Shown: positions 1 through 8,721, counted from the first letter of the stretch. The stretch is DNA of 64,000 nucleotides from Saccharopolyspora shandongensis (GCF_900106995.1 NZ_FNOK01000004.1:62001-126000), one strand, 5' to 3'. Translations and numbers: made by a program. Notes: generated by a model not told the origin, from the sequence alone.

Positions 1-1
1 C

Positions 2-85
2 CACAACGGGCGCTTCACGTGGAACACGGTAGTTAACCGGATGTCCGGAATCGGCGAAGAGCCCACTCGCGACGGTCACGAGTAG
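2..85 (+). CDS. C-terminal end of an unidentified upstream gene (partial)
   Basis: An open frame enters from the left edge and runs 27 codons to a TAG at 83-85. The tail is polar and acidic and ends GHE. It is too short to assign to a family. The reason for calling it a gene end is the strong hairpin that starts two bases after the stop, as expected at the end of a transcription unit. The reading frame could still be chance. Confidence 0.45.
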   Translation, partial: HNGRFTWNTVVNRMSGIGEEPTRDGHE

Positions 86-86
86 A

Positions 87-123
87 CGAAAGTTGCACCG
101 GCCTCCCGGAGCCGCAACTTTCG
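87..123 (+). terminator. Rho-independent-like hairpin
   Basis: Perfect 10-bp arms, CGAAAGTTGC (87-96) and GCAACTTTCG (114-123), enclose a loop that has its own CCGG/CCGG pairing. There is no U-tract, which is usual in actinomycetes. It follows the partial gene directly. Confidence 0.7.
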
Positions 124-214
124 GTCCACCGAGACGCTACGAAGCGCGGTGTCGGCGAGTTGATCAACCCCGTTTCAATGGATGCACAGTCCAGTCGAGA
201 CCTGGGGGAAAGAA

Positions 215-1687
215 ATGAGCGCCCAGCTGCTCAGCCCGCAACAACCACCGCCGACCCGCACCGAGCTGCCACCGCTGGCGAAGGGTCCGGTGTTCACCAT
301 CGCGGGCCTCGTCGCGGCCGCCCACCTGGCCTTCAGCCCGTTCGGCGGGTTCTGGATCGACGAGGCCTACATGCTCGCGGCCGGGAAGTACCACCCGGAC
401 TGGGGCTACGTCGACCAACCGCCGCTGGCGCCGCTGATCGCGGCGGCGATGGACTGGATCGCCCCGGGGATGATGCCGGTGCTGCGGCTGCCCGCGGTAC
501 TCGCGACCGCCGCGATCGTCGTGCTGACCGCACTGCTCGCTCGCGAATTCGGCGGCGACCGGCGGGCCCAGGCGTTGGCCGGCGCGGCCGGTGCCACCGG
601 CCTGTGGACCGCGCTGGTCGGGCACTGGGTCACGCCCTACACCTTCGAACCGCTGTTGTGGCTCGCGCTCACGTGGTGCTTGGTGCGCTGGGTCCGGCTG
701 CGCGACCTGGGTCGTCCGGACGATCGACTGCTGCTGCTGTTCGGCGTGCTGCTCGGCATCAACATGCAGATGAAGTTCCAGGTCGCGATCCTGTGCGTGG
801 CGTTGCTGGTCAGCGTGCTCCTGGTCGGCCCGCGGGACATCCTGCGCCGCCCGATGTTCTGGGGCGGCGTCGGCATCGCGGCGCTGATAGCCCTGCCGAC
901 GGTGCTCTGGCAGGCGTTCAACGGCTGGCCGCAGCTTCAGATGGGCTCGATCGTCGCGGCCGAGTCGCCGATGCTCTCCGGTGGCCGCGGCGGCACCGCC
1001 ATGAACCTCGTGCTCTTCGCCGGTGTCGCCGGTACCACGCTGTTCCTGTTCGGACTGTGGCGACTCATGCGCTCTCCCGAGCTTCGGTCGTACCGGTTCT
1101 TCGCCGTCACGACCGTGCTGCTGTACGGGTTCTTCATCGCAACCGCCGGGCGGCCGTACTACCTGATCGGGCTTTACGGCGTGTCGATCGCCGCCGGTGT
1201 CGTGGGGTTCCAGCGGCGCCGGGAATCCCGGCGGACCCGGTTCGGCTGGACGGCTTGGCCGGCCTTCGCGCTGTCGGCCGTCGCGGCGGGCTACATGATG
1301 TACGCGTCCACGACCATGACCTCGATGTTCGGGATGTCGACCGTGGATTCGCTCGCCCGCGACTCGGCGGCCGCGTATGCCGCGCTACCGCCGGAACAGC
1401 AGCAGCACACCGCGATCCTCGCCGACAGCTACGTCACCGCCGCGATGGTCGAAGTCGGTGGCGCGCAACACGATTTGCCGCAGGTCTACAGCCCGCACCG
1501 CGGCTACGGCTACTTCCCGCCGCCGACCGAGCAGATCGACTCCGTGCTCGTCGTCGGCGACCCGACCTCGCTGCGGACGCAGTTCTCCGAGGTCCGCCAG
1601 GTGAGCGGCGGCGAAGTCCCGATCTGGCTCTGCACCGGGAAACTCGCCCCGTGGACGGAGATCTGGCCGGAGGTCAAATCGCTGTGA
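215..1687 (+). CDS. GT39/ArnT-type membrane glycosyltransferase
   Basis: A 490-residue polytopic membrane protein predicted to move a sugar from a polyprenyl-phosphate donor to an acceptor on the outer face of the membrane. The N-terminal loop has FWIDEAYMLAAGKYHPDWGY followed by VDQPPLAPLIAA. This is the acidic DE plus 'DQPPL' pattern of ArnT/PMT-like enzymes (PF13231/PF02366). About ten hydrophobic segments follow, then a soluble C-terminal part from about residue 390. The ATG at 215 is preferred to the upstream ATG at 182 because GGGGGAAAG lies just before it. A perfect hairpin follows the gene. The acceptor and donor are unknown. Confidence 0.8.
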   Translation: MSAQLLSPQQPPPTRTELPPLAKGPVFTIAGLVAAAHLAFSPFGGFWIDEAYMLAAGKYHPDWGYVDQPPLAPLIAAAMDWIAPGMMPVLRLPAVLATAAIVVLTALLAREFGGDRRAQALAGAAGATGLWTALVGHWVTPYTFEPLLWLALTWCLVRWVRLRDLGRPDDRLLLLFGVLLGINMQMKFQVAILCVALLVSVLLVGPRDILRRPMFWGGVGIAALIALPTVLWQAFNGWPQLQMGSIVAAESPMLSGGRGGTAMNLVLFAGVAGTTLFLFGLWRLMRSPELRSYRFFAVTTVLLYGFFIATAGRPYYLIGLYGVSIAAGVVGFQRRRESRRTRFGWTAWPAFALSAVAAGYMMYASTTMTSMFGMSTVDSLARDSAAAYAALPPEQQQHTAILADSYVTAAMVEVGGAQHDLPQVYSPHRGYGYFPPPTEQIDSVLVVGDPTSLRTQFSEVRQVSGGEVPIWLCTGKLAPWTEIWPEVKSL

Positions 1688-1703
1688 ACGGGCCGACACC
1701 GAA

Positions 1704-1742
1704 CCGGTTTCCCGGCCCGGCCCCGGCGCGCCGGGAAACCGG
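1704..1742 (+). terminator. Hairpin after the glycosyltransferase gene
   Basis: Perfect 12-bp arms CCGGTTTCCCGG (1704-1715) and CCGGGAAACCGG (1731-1742) lie 16 bp after the stop codon and before the next gene. Confidence 0.75.
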
Positions 1743-1812
1743 GAACCGTCCGGCCGCGGGGATGCACGCTGCGAGAATGGCCCCAGCAAGGCGAAACGGA
1801 GAGGGGCCGACA

Positions 1813-2328
1813 GTGGACGCCCGAACGAACACGAACTCCGCCGGGCTCCGGCTCCGGCCACCGCGCAACCGGGTCGAACGCCGCGCCATCGGCTGGTGGA
1901 CGACGCAGGCCCTGGTTCTCGTCGCCCCGCTGCTGATCGCGCTGGCGGTCACGGCGGTGTTCATCCCGCCCGCGCGGTTCTGGCTGCTGCTCTCGCTCGC
2001 AGTGGTCGCCGTCCTCGGCGTGCCCTACGTGCTGGTGATGCCGCAATGGCGGTACCGCGTGCACCGCTGGGAAACCACCGAGGACGCCGTCTACACGGCC
2101 GAGGGCTGGCTGAGCCAGGAATGGCGCATCGCGCCGATGTCCCGGATCCAGACGGTGGACACCGTGCGAGGCCCGCTGCAGCAGCTGTTCAAGCTGTCCA
2201 GCGTCACGGTCACCACGGCGTCCGCCGCCGGCCCTCTGACGATCGCCGGCCTCGACAAGGACGTCGCGGCATCGCTCGTCGAGCAACTGACGGCCACCAC
2301 GCAGGCCACCCCGGGAGATGCCACATGA
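1813..2328 (+). CDS. PH-domain (YdbS-like, bPH2) membrane protein
   Basis: A 171-residue protein with two close transmembrane segments (about residues 35-85), then a bacterial PH domain (DUF304/bPH2): YRVHRWETTEDAVYTAEGWL, then a W-R-I-x-P-x-S-R-I-Q-T-V-D-T core. In Bacillus the YdbS/YdbT pair is a membrane complex tied to envelope stress and bacteriocin resistance. A similar role here is inferred from family and pairing only. The GTG start at 1813 has GGAGAGGGG upstream. The stop overlaps the next ATG (ATGA at 2325-2328), so the two genes are probably translationally coupled. Confidence 0.8.
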   Translation: MDARTNTNSAGLRLRPPRNRVERRAIGWWTTQALVLVAPLLIALAVTAVFIPPARFWLLLSLAVVAVLGVPYVLVMPQWRYRVHRWETTEDAVYTAEGWLSQEWRIAPMSRIQTVDTVRGPLQQLFKLSSVTVTTASAAGPLTIAGLDKDVAASLVEQLTATTQATPGDAT

Positions 2329-3887
2329 GCAGCGTCATCGACGGGCAGTGGCGCCGCCTGGACCCGAAGACCGTCGCGGCGGCCGCGGTCCTGGTGATGG
2401 CGCCGCTGGTGCCGACCGCGGGGGTCATGTTCCTGTCGGACGCCGAACCCACGACCCTGCTGGTCACCGCGTTGATCTGGGTCGGCGTCGCGGTGCTGAT
2501 CGCCGGGTTCAGCGCCGCGGAGTGGTGGCTCACCTGGTACCGGATCACCGACGAGCGCTTCGAGCTGCGCCACGGCGTCCTGACCCGCAACCACCGCTGG
2601 ATCCCGCGCGAGCGGATCCGCAGCGTCGACCTGACGGCCGATCCGGGCCACCGGCTGTTCCGCATCACCACGGTGAAGGTCGGCACCGGCGGCCAGGCCG
2701 GCGACTCCAGCGAGCTCAAGCTCGACGCGATCGCGCGCCACCACGCCGAATCCCTGCGCCAGGAGCTGCTGTTCGGCGGTTCATCCACTTCGGACACCGC
2801 GGCGTACCGCGAGCCGGTCACCATGCCGAGCATCGCGGCGAGCGCCGGAGCCGTCAGCACCGCGGCGAGTACCGAGGTCGGCGAGGCCACGCTCGCCCGC
2901 CTCAACCCCACGTGGTTCCGCTTCTCCGCGCTGACCCTGTCGTTCATGCTGATCGTCTGGGGCGCGATCGCCTCGGGCATCGGGTCGTTCAAGGAACTGC
3001 TGGAGGCATTCGGCGTCTTCGAAAGCCTCGGGCAGGCCGTGCTGGCGACGTCGCTGTGGCTGGTCATCGCGGTCGGGGCCGCCATCGCCCTGGTCGTCGG
3101 CGTGCTCGGCGCCATCGCGCTGTCCGTGGAGATGTGGTGGGGCTTCCGGCTGACCCGGGAACGGGGCGACACGCTGCGGGTGAAGCGCGGGTTGCTCACC
3201 ACGCGGTCGGTTTCGCTGGAGGAACGACGCCTGCGCGGCGTCGAGCTGGCGGAGCCGCTGCTACTGCGCTGGGCCCGCGGTGCGCGGCTGCACGCCGTGG
3301 CCACCGGGCTGAACCAGAAGACGGAAGAGCACCAGCCGGACAACAAGACGCTGCTGCCGCCGGCTCCCCGCGCGGAGACGCACCGGGTGGCGGCCGAGGT
3401 CCTGCGGGAGCGGGAATCGCCGTTCGGCGGCGAACTGCACCGGCACCCGCGCGCCGCGCTGCGGCGACGCATCACCTGGGCGCTCGTCTCGGCCGTCCCG
3501 TTCATCGCGGCGGCCGTGACGGCGGCGGTGATCGGGTGGTTGTCGGTGGCCGCGACCGCGGCCGTGGGGGTGGTCGCGGTCGCGGTGGCGATCGGTTTCG
3601 CGCTGGACGCCTACCGCAACCTCGGTCACGCGATCACCGATCGCTACCTGATCTCCCGCTCCGGCACCGGGATTCGCCGCACGGTCGCGCTGCAGCGCGA
3701 GGGGATCATCGGCTGGCGCATCAGGAGGACCGTGTTCCAGCGGCGCTCGGACCTGTTGACCATCGGTGCGACGACGGCGGCCGGGAACAGCGTCTACGAG
3801 GTGCGGGACGTGAGCACCGAGACGGGGCTGCGGCTGGCGGAAGAGGCGGTCCCGGGGCTGCTCGCGCCGTTCCTGCAACGGGGCTGA
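2325..3887 (+). CDS. PH-domain (YdbT-like) membrane protein with three bPH2 repeats
   Basis: A 520-residue partner of the preceding gene. Three copies of a two-TM plus PH unit can be traced. The first has WWLTWYRITDERFELRHGVL and R-I-R-S-V-D-L-T. The second has MWWGFRLTRERGDTLRVKRG followed by SLEERRLRGVEL. The third has AITDRYLISRSG followed by R-R-T-V-A-L-Q-R-E-G-I-I-G-W. This triplicated layout is typical of YdbT. Its start overlaps the stop of the previous gene. A bidirectional hairpin separates it from the convergent DUF397 gene. The function is unproven in actinomycetes. Confidence 0.8.
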   Translation: MSSVIDGQWRRLDPKTVAAAAVLVMAPLVPTAGVMFLSDAEPTTLLVTALIWVGVAVLIAGFSAAEWWLTWYRITDERFELRHGVLTRNHRWIPRERIRSVDLTADPGHRLFRITTVKVGTGGQAGDSSELKLDAIARHHAESLRQELLFGGSSTSDTAAYREPVTMPSIAASAGAVSTAASTEVGEATLARLNPTWFRFSALTLSFMLIVWGAIASGIGSFKELLEAFGVFESLGQAVLATSLWLVIAVGAAIALVVGVLGAIALSVEMWWGFRLTRERGDTLRVKRGLLTTRSVSLEERRLRGVELAEPLLLRWARGARLHAVATGLNQKTEEHQPDNKTLLPPAPRAETHRVAAEVLRERESPFGGELHRHPRAALRRRITWALVSAVPFIAAAVTAAVIGWLSVAATAAVGVVAVAVAIGFALDAYRNLGHAITDRYLISRSGTGIRRTVALQREGIIGWRIRRTVFQRRSDLLTIGATTAAGNSVYEVRDVSTETGLRLAEEAVPGLLAPFLQRG

Positions 3888-3912
3888 CCTGCCGGGAACC
3901 TGTTCGGTGGTG

Positions 3913-3944
3913 GTGGCTCCGCTCTTCCCCGGGAGCGGAGCCAC
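3913..3944. terminator. Bidirectional hairpin between convergent genes
   Basis: Perfect 12-bp arms GTGGCTCCGCTC (3913-3924) and GAGCGGAGCCAC (3933-3944) lie between the stops of the YdbT-like gene (3887) and the DUF397 gene (3951, reverse). Confidence 0.8.
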
Positions 3945-3950
3945 TGCTGG

Positions 3951-4142
3951 TCAGGAGTCGAAGCAACCGTGCTTCAGGCCGCGCACGAACTCGTGCCAGC
4001 GCTGCACCTCGACGGTGATCTGACCGGCGGCGCGGTTCTTGGTGTCGCGAACTCCGACGTGGTCGGAACCGAAGCCGACTTCGACGCACTGGCCCTGCCC
4101 CTGGGTTCGGGTGCTGGTGCGCCAGTCGGTGATGCTTGACAT
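3951..4142 (-). CDS. DUF397 domain protein
   Basis: A 63-residue protein of the DUF397 family (PF04149). It shows a W-R-T-S N-terminal motif, C-V-E-V-G, V-G-V-R-D-T-K and W-x-x-F near the C-terminus. These small proteins are almost always encoded beside an XRE/DUF5753 regulator in actinomycetes (WhiJ/BldB-like or Scr1-type pairs) and modulate it. The start codon comes directly after the stop of the XRE gene with no intergenic base, so the two are co-transcribed. The exact output, developmental or antitoxin-like, cannot be read from sequence. Confidence 0.85.
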   Translation of the reverse strand: MSSITDWRTSTRTQGQGQCVEVGFGSDHVGVRDTKNRAAGQITVEVQRWHEFVRGLKHGCFDS

Positions 4143-4991
4143 CTACAGCTCTCCTATACGTTGTTGGAGGAGTTTTACGGAACCCTCAGGGTCTACCGCA
4201 TGCGCGCGTAAATGGTCCATCATCATCACGTAATTCGATATCTCGATCTCCCTTTCAAGGTAGAGCCCGCCCACATGTGTTTCCAGATAAACCACGTCCG
4301 GGTCAACGTTATTCGAGTAGCGCAGGATGACGAACGGACCGGCCTGGGCCGGATGCGCACCCGCGTCCAACGGCATGACCTGCAGCGTCACGTGCGGCAT
4401 TTCCACCAGCTTGAGCACGTGTTCCAGCTGGTGGCGCAACACGTCGTTGCCACCGACGCGGCGGCGCAACGCCGCTTCCCCGACAACCGCCCACAGGTCC
4501 AGCGGATTTGCCCCGACGACCCGCTGCTGGCGCTGTATGCGGAGATCCACCCTTCTCGTAATTTCCGAATCATCCGCTCGAATGAGAGTCGCCTTGGTCA
4601 ACGCATAGGCGTACTCACGCGTTTGGAGCAGTCCCGGAATGGCCTCGGACTCGTAGGTGTGAATTGACGACGCTTCGGCTTCGAGCCCCACATAGGTCTC
4701 ATACCACTCCGGCAGGACATCGCTGTACGAATGCCACCATCCGCGTTTCCTGGCATCGCGCGCCAGGTTGATCAACTGGTCCCGCTCGGCCCCGTCCACC
4801 CCGTAGAAATCCAGCAATGCCGAGACATCACCGACCGAAGGCGATCGCTTGGCGGTTTCGAAGCGCCCGATCTTCGCCTGCGTGCAGCCGAGGTGGGTAG
4901 CAGCCTGCTGCTGGGTGACCTCGGCCTGCGCCCGCAGCCACCGCAACTCGGCGGCGAGACGACGACGCCGCACCGTGGGACTGACTGTCAT
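4143..4991 (-). CDS. XRE-family regulator with DUF5753 C-terminal domain
   Basis: A 282-residue protein. The N-terminal helix-turn-helix spans about residues 8-60 (RRRLAAELRWLRAQAEVTQQ, then A-A-T-H-L-G-C-T-Q-A-K-I-G-R-F-E). A DUF5753 domain follows (PF19054; Y-E-S-E-A-I-P-G-L-L-Q-T-R-E-Y-A). This is the WhiJ/Scr1 type that pairs with DUF397. The ATG at 4991 is chosen over upstream starts because the HTH begins about seven residues later, as in the family. It forms a two-gene operon with the DUF397 gene and probably regulates itself. Its targets are unknown. Confidence 0.85.
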   Translation of the reverse strand: MTVSPTVRRRRLAAELRWLRAQAEVTQQQAATHLGCTQAKIGRFETAKRSPSVGDVSALLDFYGVDGAERDQLINLARDARKRGWWHSYSDVLPEWYETYVGLEAEASSIHTYESEAIPGLLQTREYAYALTKATLIRADDSEITRRVDLRIQRQQRVVGANPLDLWAVVGEAALRRRVGGNDVLRHQLEHVLKLVEMPHVTLQVMPLDAGAHPAQAGPFVILRYSNNVDPDVVYLETHVGGLYLEREIEISNYVMMMDHLRAHAVDPEGSVKLLQQRIGEL

Positions 4992-5165
4992 GATCCCCAT
5001 ACTCCACGCAACCCCACTTTGCGTCACCACCCCATCACCCTTACGACAGTAGGGTCACGGGCATATTCCCGGGATTGCGCCAAATGGGCGTCACCCGGAA
5101 TGTGGTTACTCGGGCTTCCGTTTGCCGTTGCGGGCAACCGAATCCGCGGGGCGCGAAAACGATCA

Positions 5166-5214
5166 GCGCCCCCGCCCGACTCGCAGGCAGGGGCGCCGCT
5201 CGGTCGCGGAGCGG
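5166..5214 (-). terminator. Double hairpin after the pyruvate oxidase gene
   Basis: Two adjacent stems lie just past the stop of the reverse-strand gene at 5219. CCGCTC/GAGCGG spans 5196-5214, and GCGCCCC/GGGGCGC (5166-5196) has inner GCC/GGC pairing. Together they would end the poxB-like transcript before the XRE gene's promoter region. Confidence 0.6.
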
Positions 5215-5218
5215 TGGC

Positions 5219-6952
5219 CTACGGCCGCGGCACGTTGCGCAGGTTGCTGCGCGCGAGCTGCACCATCTTGCCCACGCCACCGGAGAGAACCGTGCGGCTG
5301 ACTGCGAGCGCGAACCCCTTCACCTGGTCGCCGGTGATGCGCGGCGGGATCGACAGCGCGTTGGGATCGGTCACCACGTCCACCAGCGCCGGACCCGGTC
5401 GGCCCAACGCGTCGGCCAGCGCGTCGCGCACCTCGCCGGGCTTCTCCACCCGCACCGAGTGCATCCCGGCGGCCGCGGCCAGCGCGGCGAAGTCGACGTG
5501 TTCGTGGTCGGTGCCGAAGTCGGGCAGCCCGTCGACCAGCATCTCCAGCTTCACCATGCCCAGCGAGGAGTTGTTGAACACCACCACCTTCACCGGCAGT
5601 CGGTGGGTGCGCAGCGTCAGCAGGTCGCCGAGCAGCATGGAAAGCCCGCCGTCGCCGGACATCGAGATCACCTGGCGCCCCGGCTCGGCGATCTGCGCCC
5701 CGATGGCCTGCGGCAGCGCGTTGGCCATCGAGCCGTGCACGAAGGAGCCGAGCACCCGCCGCCGGCCGTTCGGCGTGATGTAGCGGGCCGCCCACACATT
5801 GCACATCCCGGTGTCCACTGTGAACACGGCGTCGTCGGCGGCGAGGTCGTCGAGGACGTCGGCGACGTACTCCGGGTGGATCGGCACCTGCGTCTCGACG
5901 TTCCGCGTGTAGGCGTCGACGACGCGCTCCAGCTGGCCGGCGTGCTCTCGCAGCATCCGGTCCAGGAAGGCCCGGTCCGCCTTCTGCGAAACGCGCGGCA
6001 GCACGGCGCGAACGGTCTCCCTGACATCGCCGTGCACGGCCAGGTCCAGGACCGTGCGCCGCCCCAGGTGCGCGGGTTCGATGTCGACCTGCACGGTGTT
6101 GGCCTGCGGCAGGAAGTTGTCGTACGGGAAGTCGGTGCCCAGCAGCACGACCAGGTCCGCGCGGTGCATCGCGTCGTAGCAGGCGCCGTAGCCGAGCAAC
6201 CCGCTCATCCCGACGTCGAAGGGGTTGTCGTACTGGATCCATTCCTTGCCCCGCAGCGCATGCCCGACCGGCGCGTTCAGCCGCCCGGCGAGCTCCATGA
6301 CCTCCCGGTGCGCGCTGCGGGTTCCCGAACCGCAGAACAACATCGGCCGCTGGGCGGCGTTCAGCTTCTCCGCGAGCGCGGACACCTGGTCGTCGGACGG
6401 CACCACCACCGGCGGCTCGCACTCGACGATGCCCTGGCCGGTGGGCCGCGCGGCCGGCTTCTGCGCGACATCGCCCGGCAGCACCAGCACCGAGACGCCG
6501 CGCCGGCCGGCCGCGGTCTGGATCGCGGTGCGCAGCAGGCGCGGCATCTGCTCGGGCTGCGAGAGCAGCTCGCAGAAGTGGCTGCACTCGTTGAACAGTT
6601 CCTCGGGATGGGTTTCCTGGAAGAACCCGGTCCCGATCTGCTCGGACGGGATGTGCGAGGCGAGCGCCAGCACCGGAGCCCCGCTGCGGTGCGCGTCGAA
6701 CAGGCCGTTGATCAGGTGCAGGTTGCCCGGCCCGCAGCTGCCCGCGCACACCGCCAGCCGCCCGGTCAGCTGCGCCTCGGCGCCGGCGGCGAACGCCGCG
6801 GCCTCCTCGTGACGCACGTGCACCCACTCGATGCCGTCGGTGCGGCGGACCGCGTCGACCACCGGGTTGAGGCTGTCCCCGACTATGCCGTAGATCCGGC
6901 GGACGCCGGCTTGCACGAGCACTTCGATGAACTGGTCGGCGACGGTGGGCAT
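5219..6952 (-). CDS. poxB: Thiamine-diphosphate pyruvate oxidase/dehydrogenase (PoxB-like)
   Basis: A 577-residue ThDP enzyme predicted to convert pyruvate oxidatively to acetate and CO2, passing electrons to quinone via FAD as PoxB does. The N-terminal domain has the catalytic glutamate in H-E-E-A-A-A-F-A-A-G and the G-S-C-G-P-G-N-L-H-L-I-N-G loop characteristic of PoxB. The C-terminal domain carries the ThDP motif G-D-G-G-L-S-M-L ending in F-N-N-S-S-L-G. The ATG at 6952 has GGAGGATCAC directly upstream, so 45 upstream in-frame residues are excluded. The last ~30 residues could be a lipid-binding tail as in E. coli PoxB. Acetolactate synthase is less likely given the short C-terminus and PoxB-like loops. 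Confidence 0.85.
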   Translation of the reverse strand: MPTVADQFIEVLVQAGVRRIYGIVGDSLNPVVDAVRRTDGIEWVHVRHEEAAAFAAGAEAQLTGRLAVCAGSCGPGNLHLINGLFDAHRSGAPVLALASHIPSEQIGTGFFQETHPEELFNECSHFCELLSQPEQMPRLLRTAIQTAAGRRGVSVLVLPGDVAQKPAARPTGQGIVECEPPVVVPSDDQVSALAEKLNAAQRPMLFCGSGTRSAHREVMELAGRLNAPVGHALRGKEWIQYDNPFDVGMSGLLGYGACYDAMHRADLVVLLGTDFPYDNFLPQANTVQVDIEPAHLGRRTVLDLAVHGDVRETVRAVLPRVSQKADRAFLDRMLREHAGQLERVVDAYTRNVETQVPIHPEYVADVLDDLAADDAVFTVDTGMCNVWAARYITPNGRRRVLGSFVHGSMANALPQAIGAQIAEPGRQVISMSGDGGLSMLLGDLLTLRTHRLPVKVVVFNNSSLGMVKLEMLVDGLPDFGTDHEHVDFAALAAAAGMHSVRVEKPGEVRDALADALGRPGPALVDVVTDPNALSIPPRITGDQVKGFALAVSRTVLSGGVGKMVQLARSNLRNVPRP

Positions 6953-7134
6953 GTGATCCTCCGGCGGTCGGTGGAGCGGGCCACCCACCCGTCTACGCGG
7001 GGTGCCCACGACCTGCAACTCGAAACCGTCGATAACCCGTACGGGGATATCGGTAACGAACCGGGCGGCGAAGTCGATCAGCATCACGTCGACGTTTCAT
7101 CGTCGGAATCCCCTGCCACCGGAAGGAAATCGCG

Positions 7135-7302
7135 GTGTCCATCCGCCTGTACACCACCTGCGCGCTGGCCCTGACCGCCTCCGCGGTCGCCGGACTGCTC
7201 GTCGGCGGATTCATCGCGACAGCGGATACGGCGCCCGCCGGGCCGCAGATCACCCAGGTCTCGCAGCTGACCCCGGCGACCGGCGAGCTCGCCCGCGAGT
7301 GA
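7135..7302 (+). CDS. Small single-pass membrane protein, hypothetical
   Basis: A 55-codon frame starting at GTG 7135, preceded by GGAAGGAAAT at ribosome-binding distance. Residues about 8-28 are one hydrophobic segment (CALALTASAVAGLLVGGFIA), followed by a ~25-residue exported or cytosolic tail rich in Thr, Gln and Pro. Codon third positions are GC-rich, as in neighbouring genes. It diverges from poxB and sits 53 bp before the peroxiredoxin start. No family is recognised. The good RBS and the TM segment argue for a real gene, but a chance frame is possible. Confidence 0.5.
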   Translation: MSIRLYTTCALALTASAVAGLLVGGFIATADTAPAGPQITQVSQLTPATGELARE

Positions 7303-7342
7303 CGGTCGCTTCACCGGCCACGAGCCGGTCGGGCGCATCGGA

Positions 7343-7348
7343 TAGCGT
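7343..7348 (+). promoter_or_regulatory. -10 box for a leaderless bcp transcript
   Basis: TAGCGT (TANNNT) lies 7 nt before the ATG at 7356, so transcription would begin at or next to the start codon. Confidence 0.45.
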
Positions 7349-7355
7349 CGGGAGC

Positions 7356-7829
7356 ATGAGCGAACAGAATCGACTCTCGACCGGCGACAAGGCACCCGAA
7401 TTCGCGCTGCAGGACGCCGATGGCAACACCGTGTCGCTGGGCGACTACCGCGGCCGGTCCGTGGTGGTCTACTTCTACCCGGCAGCGAGCACGCCCGGCT
7501 GCACCAAGGAGGCCTGCGACTTCCGGGACAGCCTGGCGGTGCTCAACGACGCGGGCTTCGACGTCCTCGGGGTCTCCCCGGACCAGCCGGCGAAGCTGGC
7601 GAAGTTCCGCGACGAGGAGGGCCTGACCTTCCCGCTGCTGTCGGACGCGGACAAGTCCGTGATGACGGCGTGGGGCGCGTTCGGCGAGAAGCAGAACTAC
7701 GGCAAGACGGTGCAGGGCGTGATCCGGTCGACCTTCGTGGTGGACCCGGAGGGCAAGATCGCCAAGGCGCTGTACAACGTGAAGGCGACGGGCCACGTGG
7801 ACCGGCTCCGCAAGGACCTCGGGGTCTGA
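7356..7829 (+). CDS. bcp: Thioredoxin-dependent peroxiredoxin (Bcp/PrxQ type)
   Basis: A 157-residue cytosolic peroxidase that reduces hydrogen peroxide and organic hydroperoxides using thioredoxin. The family signature Y-P-A-A-S-T-P-G-C-T-K-E-A-C-D-F-R-D holds both the peroxidatic Cys and, five residues on, the resolving Cys of the PrxQ subgroup. The full length matches the family (150-160 residues). S-T-F-V-V-D-P-E-G near residue 125 is also typical. The gene has its own -10 box and little or no leader. It converges on the TauE gene across two hairpin repeats. Confidence 0.93.
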   Translation: MSEQNRLSTGDKAPEFALQDADGNTVSLGDYRGRSVVVYFYPAASTPGCTKEACDFRDSLAVLNDAGFDVLGVSPDQPAKLAKFRDEEGLTFPLLSDADKSVMTAWGAFGEKQNYGKTVQGVIRSTFVVDPEGKIAKALYNVKATGHVDRLRKDLGV

Positions 7830-7870
7830 TCCGTTGGGCACCGACCCGGCCGGTGCCCTCTCAAGCCTCC

Positions 7871-7957
7871 TCCAATTTTGCCTAAAATTGGAAGCTTCCC
7901 GGCGGCCACGCGAGCCTCGCTGCGGCTCGGGAGGTCCCAATTTTGCCTAAAATTGGG
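7871..7957. repeat. Pair of GCCT-loop hairpins (intergenic repeat, likely bidirectional terminator)
   Basis: Two copies of one palindrome about 65 bp apart. 7872-7891 has arms CCAATTTT/AAAATTGG and loop GCCT. 7936-7957 has arms CCCAATTTT/AAAATTGGG and the same loop. They lie between the convergent bcp and TauE genes. A second pair of the same element occurs at 50272-50357, also between convergent genes. Confidence 0.75.
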
Positions 7958-7962
7958 TCCCG

Positions 7963-8721
7963 TCAGTCGAGGGCCATGTAGATCGCCACTCCGGCGGCGA
8001 TCACCACCACCAGGTAGCGCAGCAGGTTCGACGGCAGCTTCTGGGCCAGCTTCCCGCCGACGAAGCCGCCGAGCACCGTGGTGGGCACCAGCATCAGCAC
8101 CGCGATCCAGTCCACCGGCGCGATCAGCGCGTAGACGACCAGCGTCACGGCGCTGCCGATCATCCCCAGCCAGCTCTTGAGCGCGTTGAGCCGCCGCATG
8201 GAGTCGGTGGCGGCCAGCACCAGGATCGCGATCAGGATGACGCTGCGCGCGCCGCCGAAGTAGCCGCCGTAGATCGAGGCCAGGAAGATTCCCACCGTGA
8301 GCAGCACGGTGCGGTCCGGGGCGTCTTCGCCGGGCGTGCCCAGCCACTTGCGGATGGTGTTCTGGAACGCCATCAGCACGGCGGACAGCCCCACCAGCGC
8401 GGGCACCACGGCGTCGAACACCTTGCCCGGCAGGACCATCAGCAGCACGCAGCCCAGCGCCGATCCGACGGCCGCGGCCACCGTGGTCAGCCACATCCGC
8501 CGCGGCGTGCCGGCGAGGTCCTTGCGCTGGCTGATCGCGGCCCCGACGAATCCGGGCCCCTGCGCCACCGAGTTGGTCACGTTGGCCACGAGCGGCGACA
8601 TCCCGGTCGCCAGCAGCGCCGGGAAGACCAGCAGGGAACCGCCGCCGGCCACGGCGTTGATCGCGCCGGACAGGAAGCCGACGACGACGAGCAGCGCCAG
8701 TTCGAGCCAATCCGTGAACAC
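7963..8721 (-). CDS. TauE/SafE-family anion exporter
   Basis: A 252-residue integral membrane protein with about eight hydrophobic segments and the family's repeated glycine-rich pattern. G-F-L-S-G-A-I-N-A-V-A-G-G-G lies near residue 17, and I-Y-G-G-Y-F-G-G-A-R lies in the second half. TauE/SafE proteins (PF01925) export sulfite, sulfoacetate or other small organosulfur or carboxylate anions. The substrate here cannot be told. It is divergent from the carotenoid-oxygenase gene and converges with bcp. No cysteine or sulfonate pathway gene is adjacent. Confidence 0.85.
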   Translation of the reverse strand: MFTDWLELALLVVVGFLSGAINAVAGGGSLLVFPALLATGMSPLVANVTNSVAQGPGFVGAAISQRKDLAGTPRRMWLTTVAAAVGSALGCVLLMVLPGKVFDAVVPALVGLSAVLMAFQNTIRKWLGTPGEDAPDRTVLLTVGIFLASIYGGYFGGARSVILIAILVLAATDSMRRLNALKSWLGMIGSAVTLVVYALIAPVDWIAVLMLVPTTVLGGFVGGKLAQKLPSNLLRYLVVVIAAGVAIYMALD

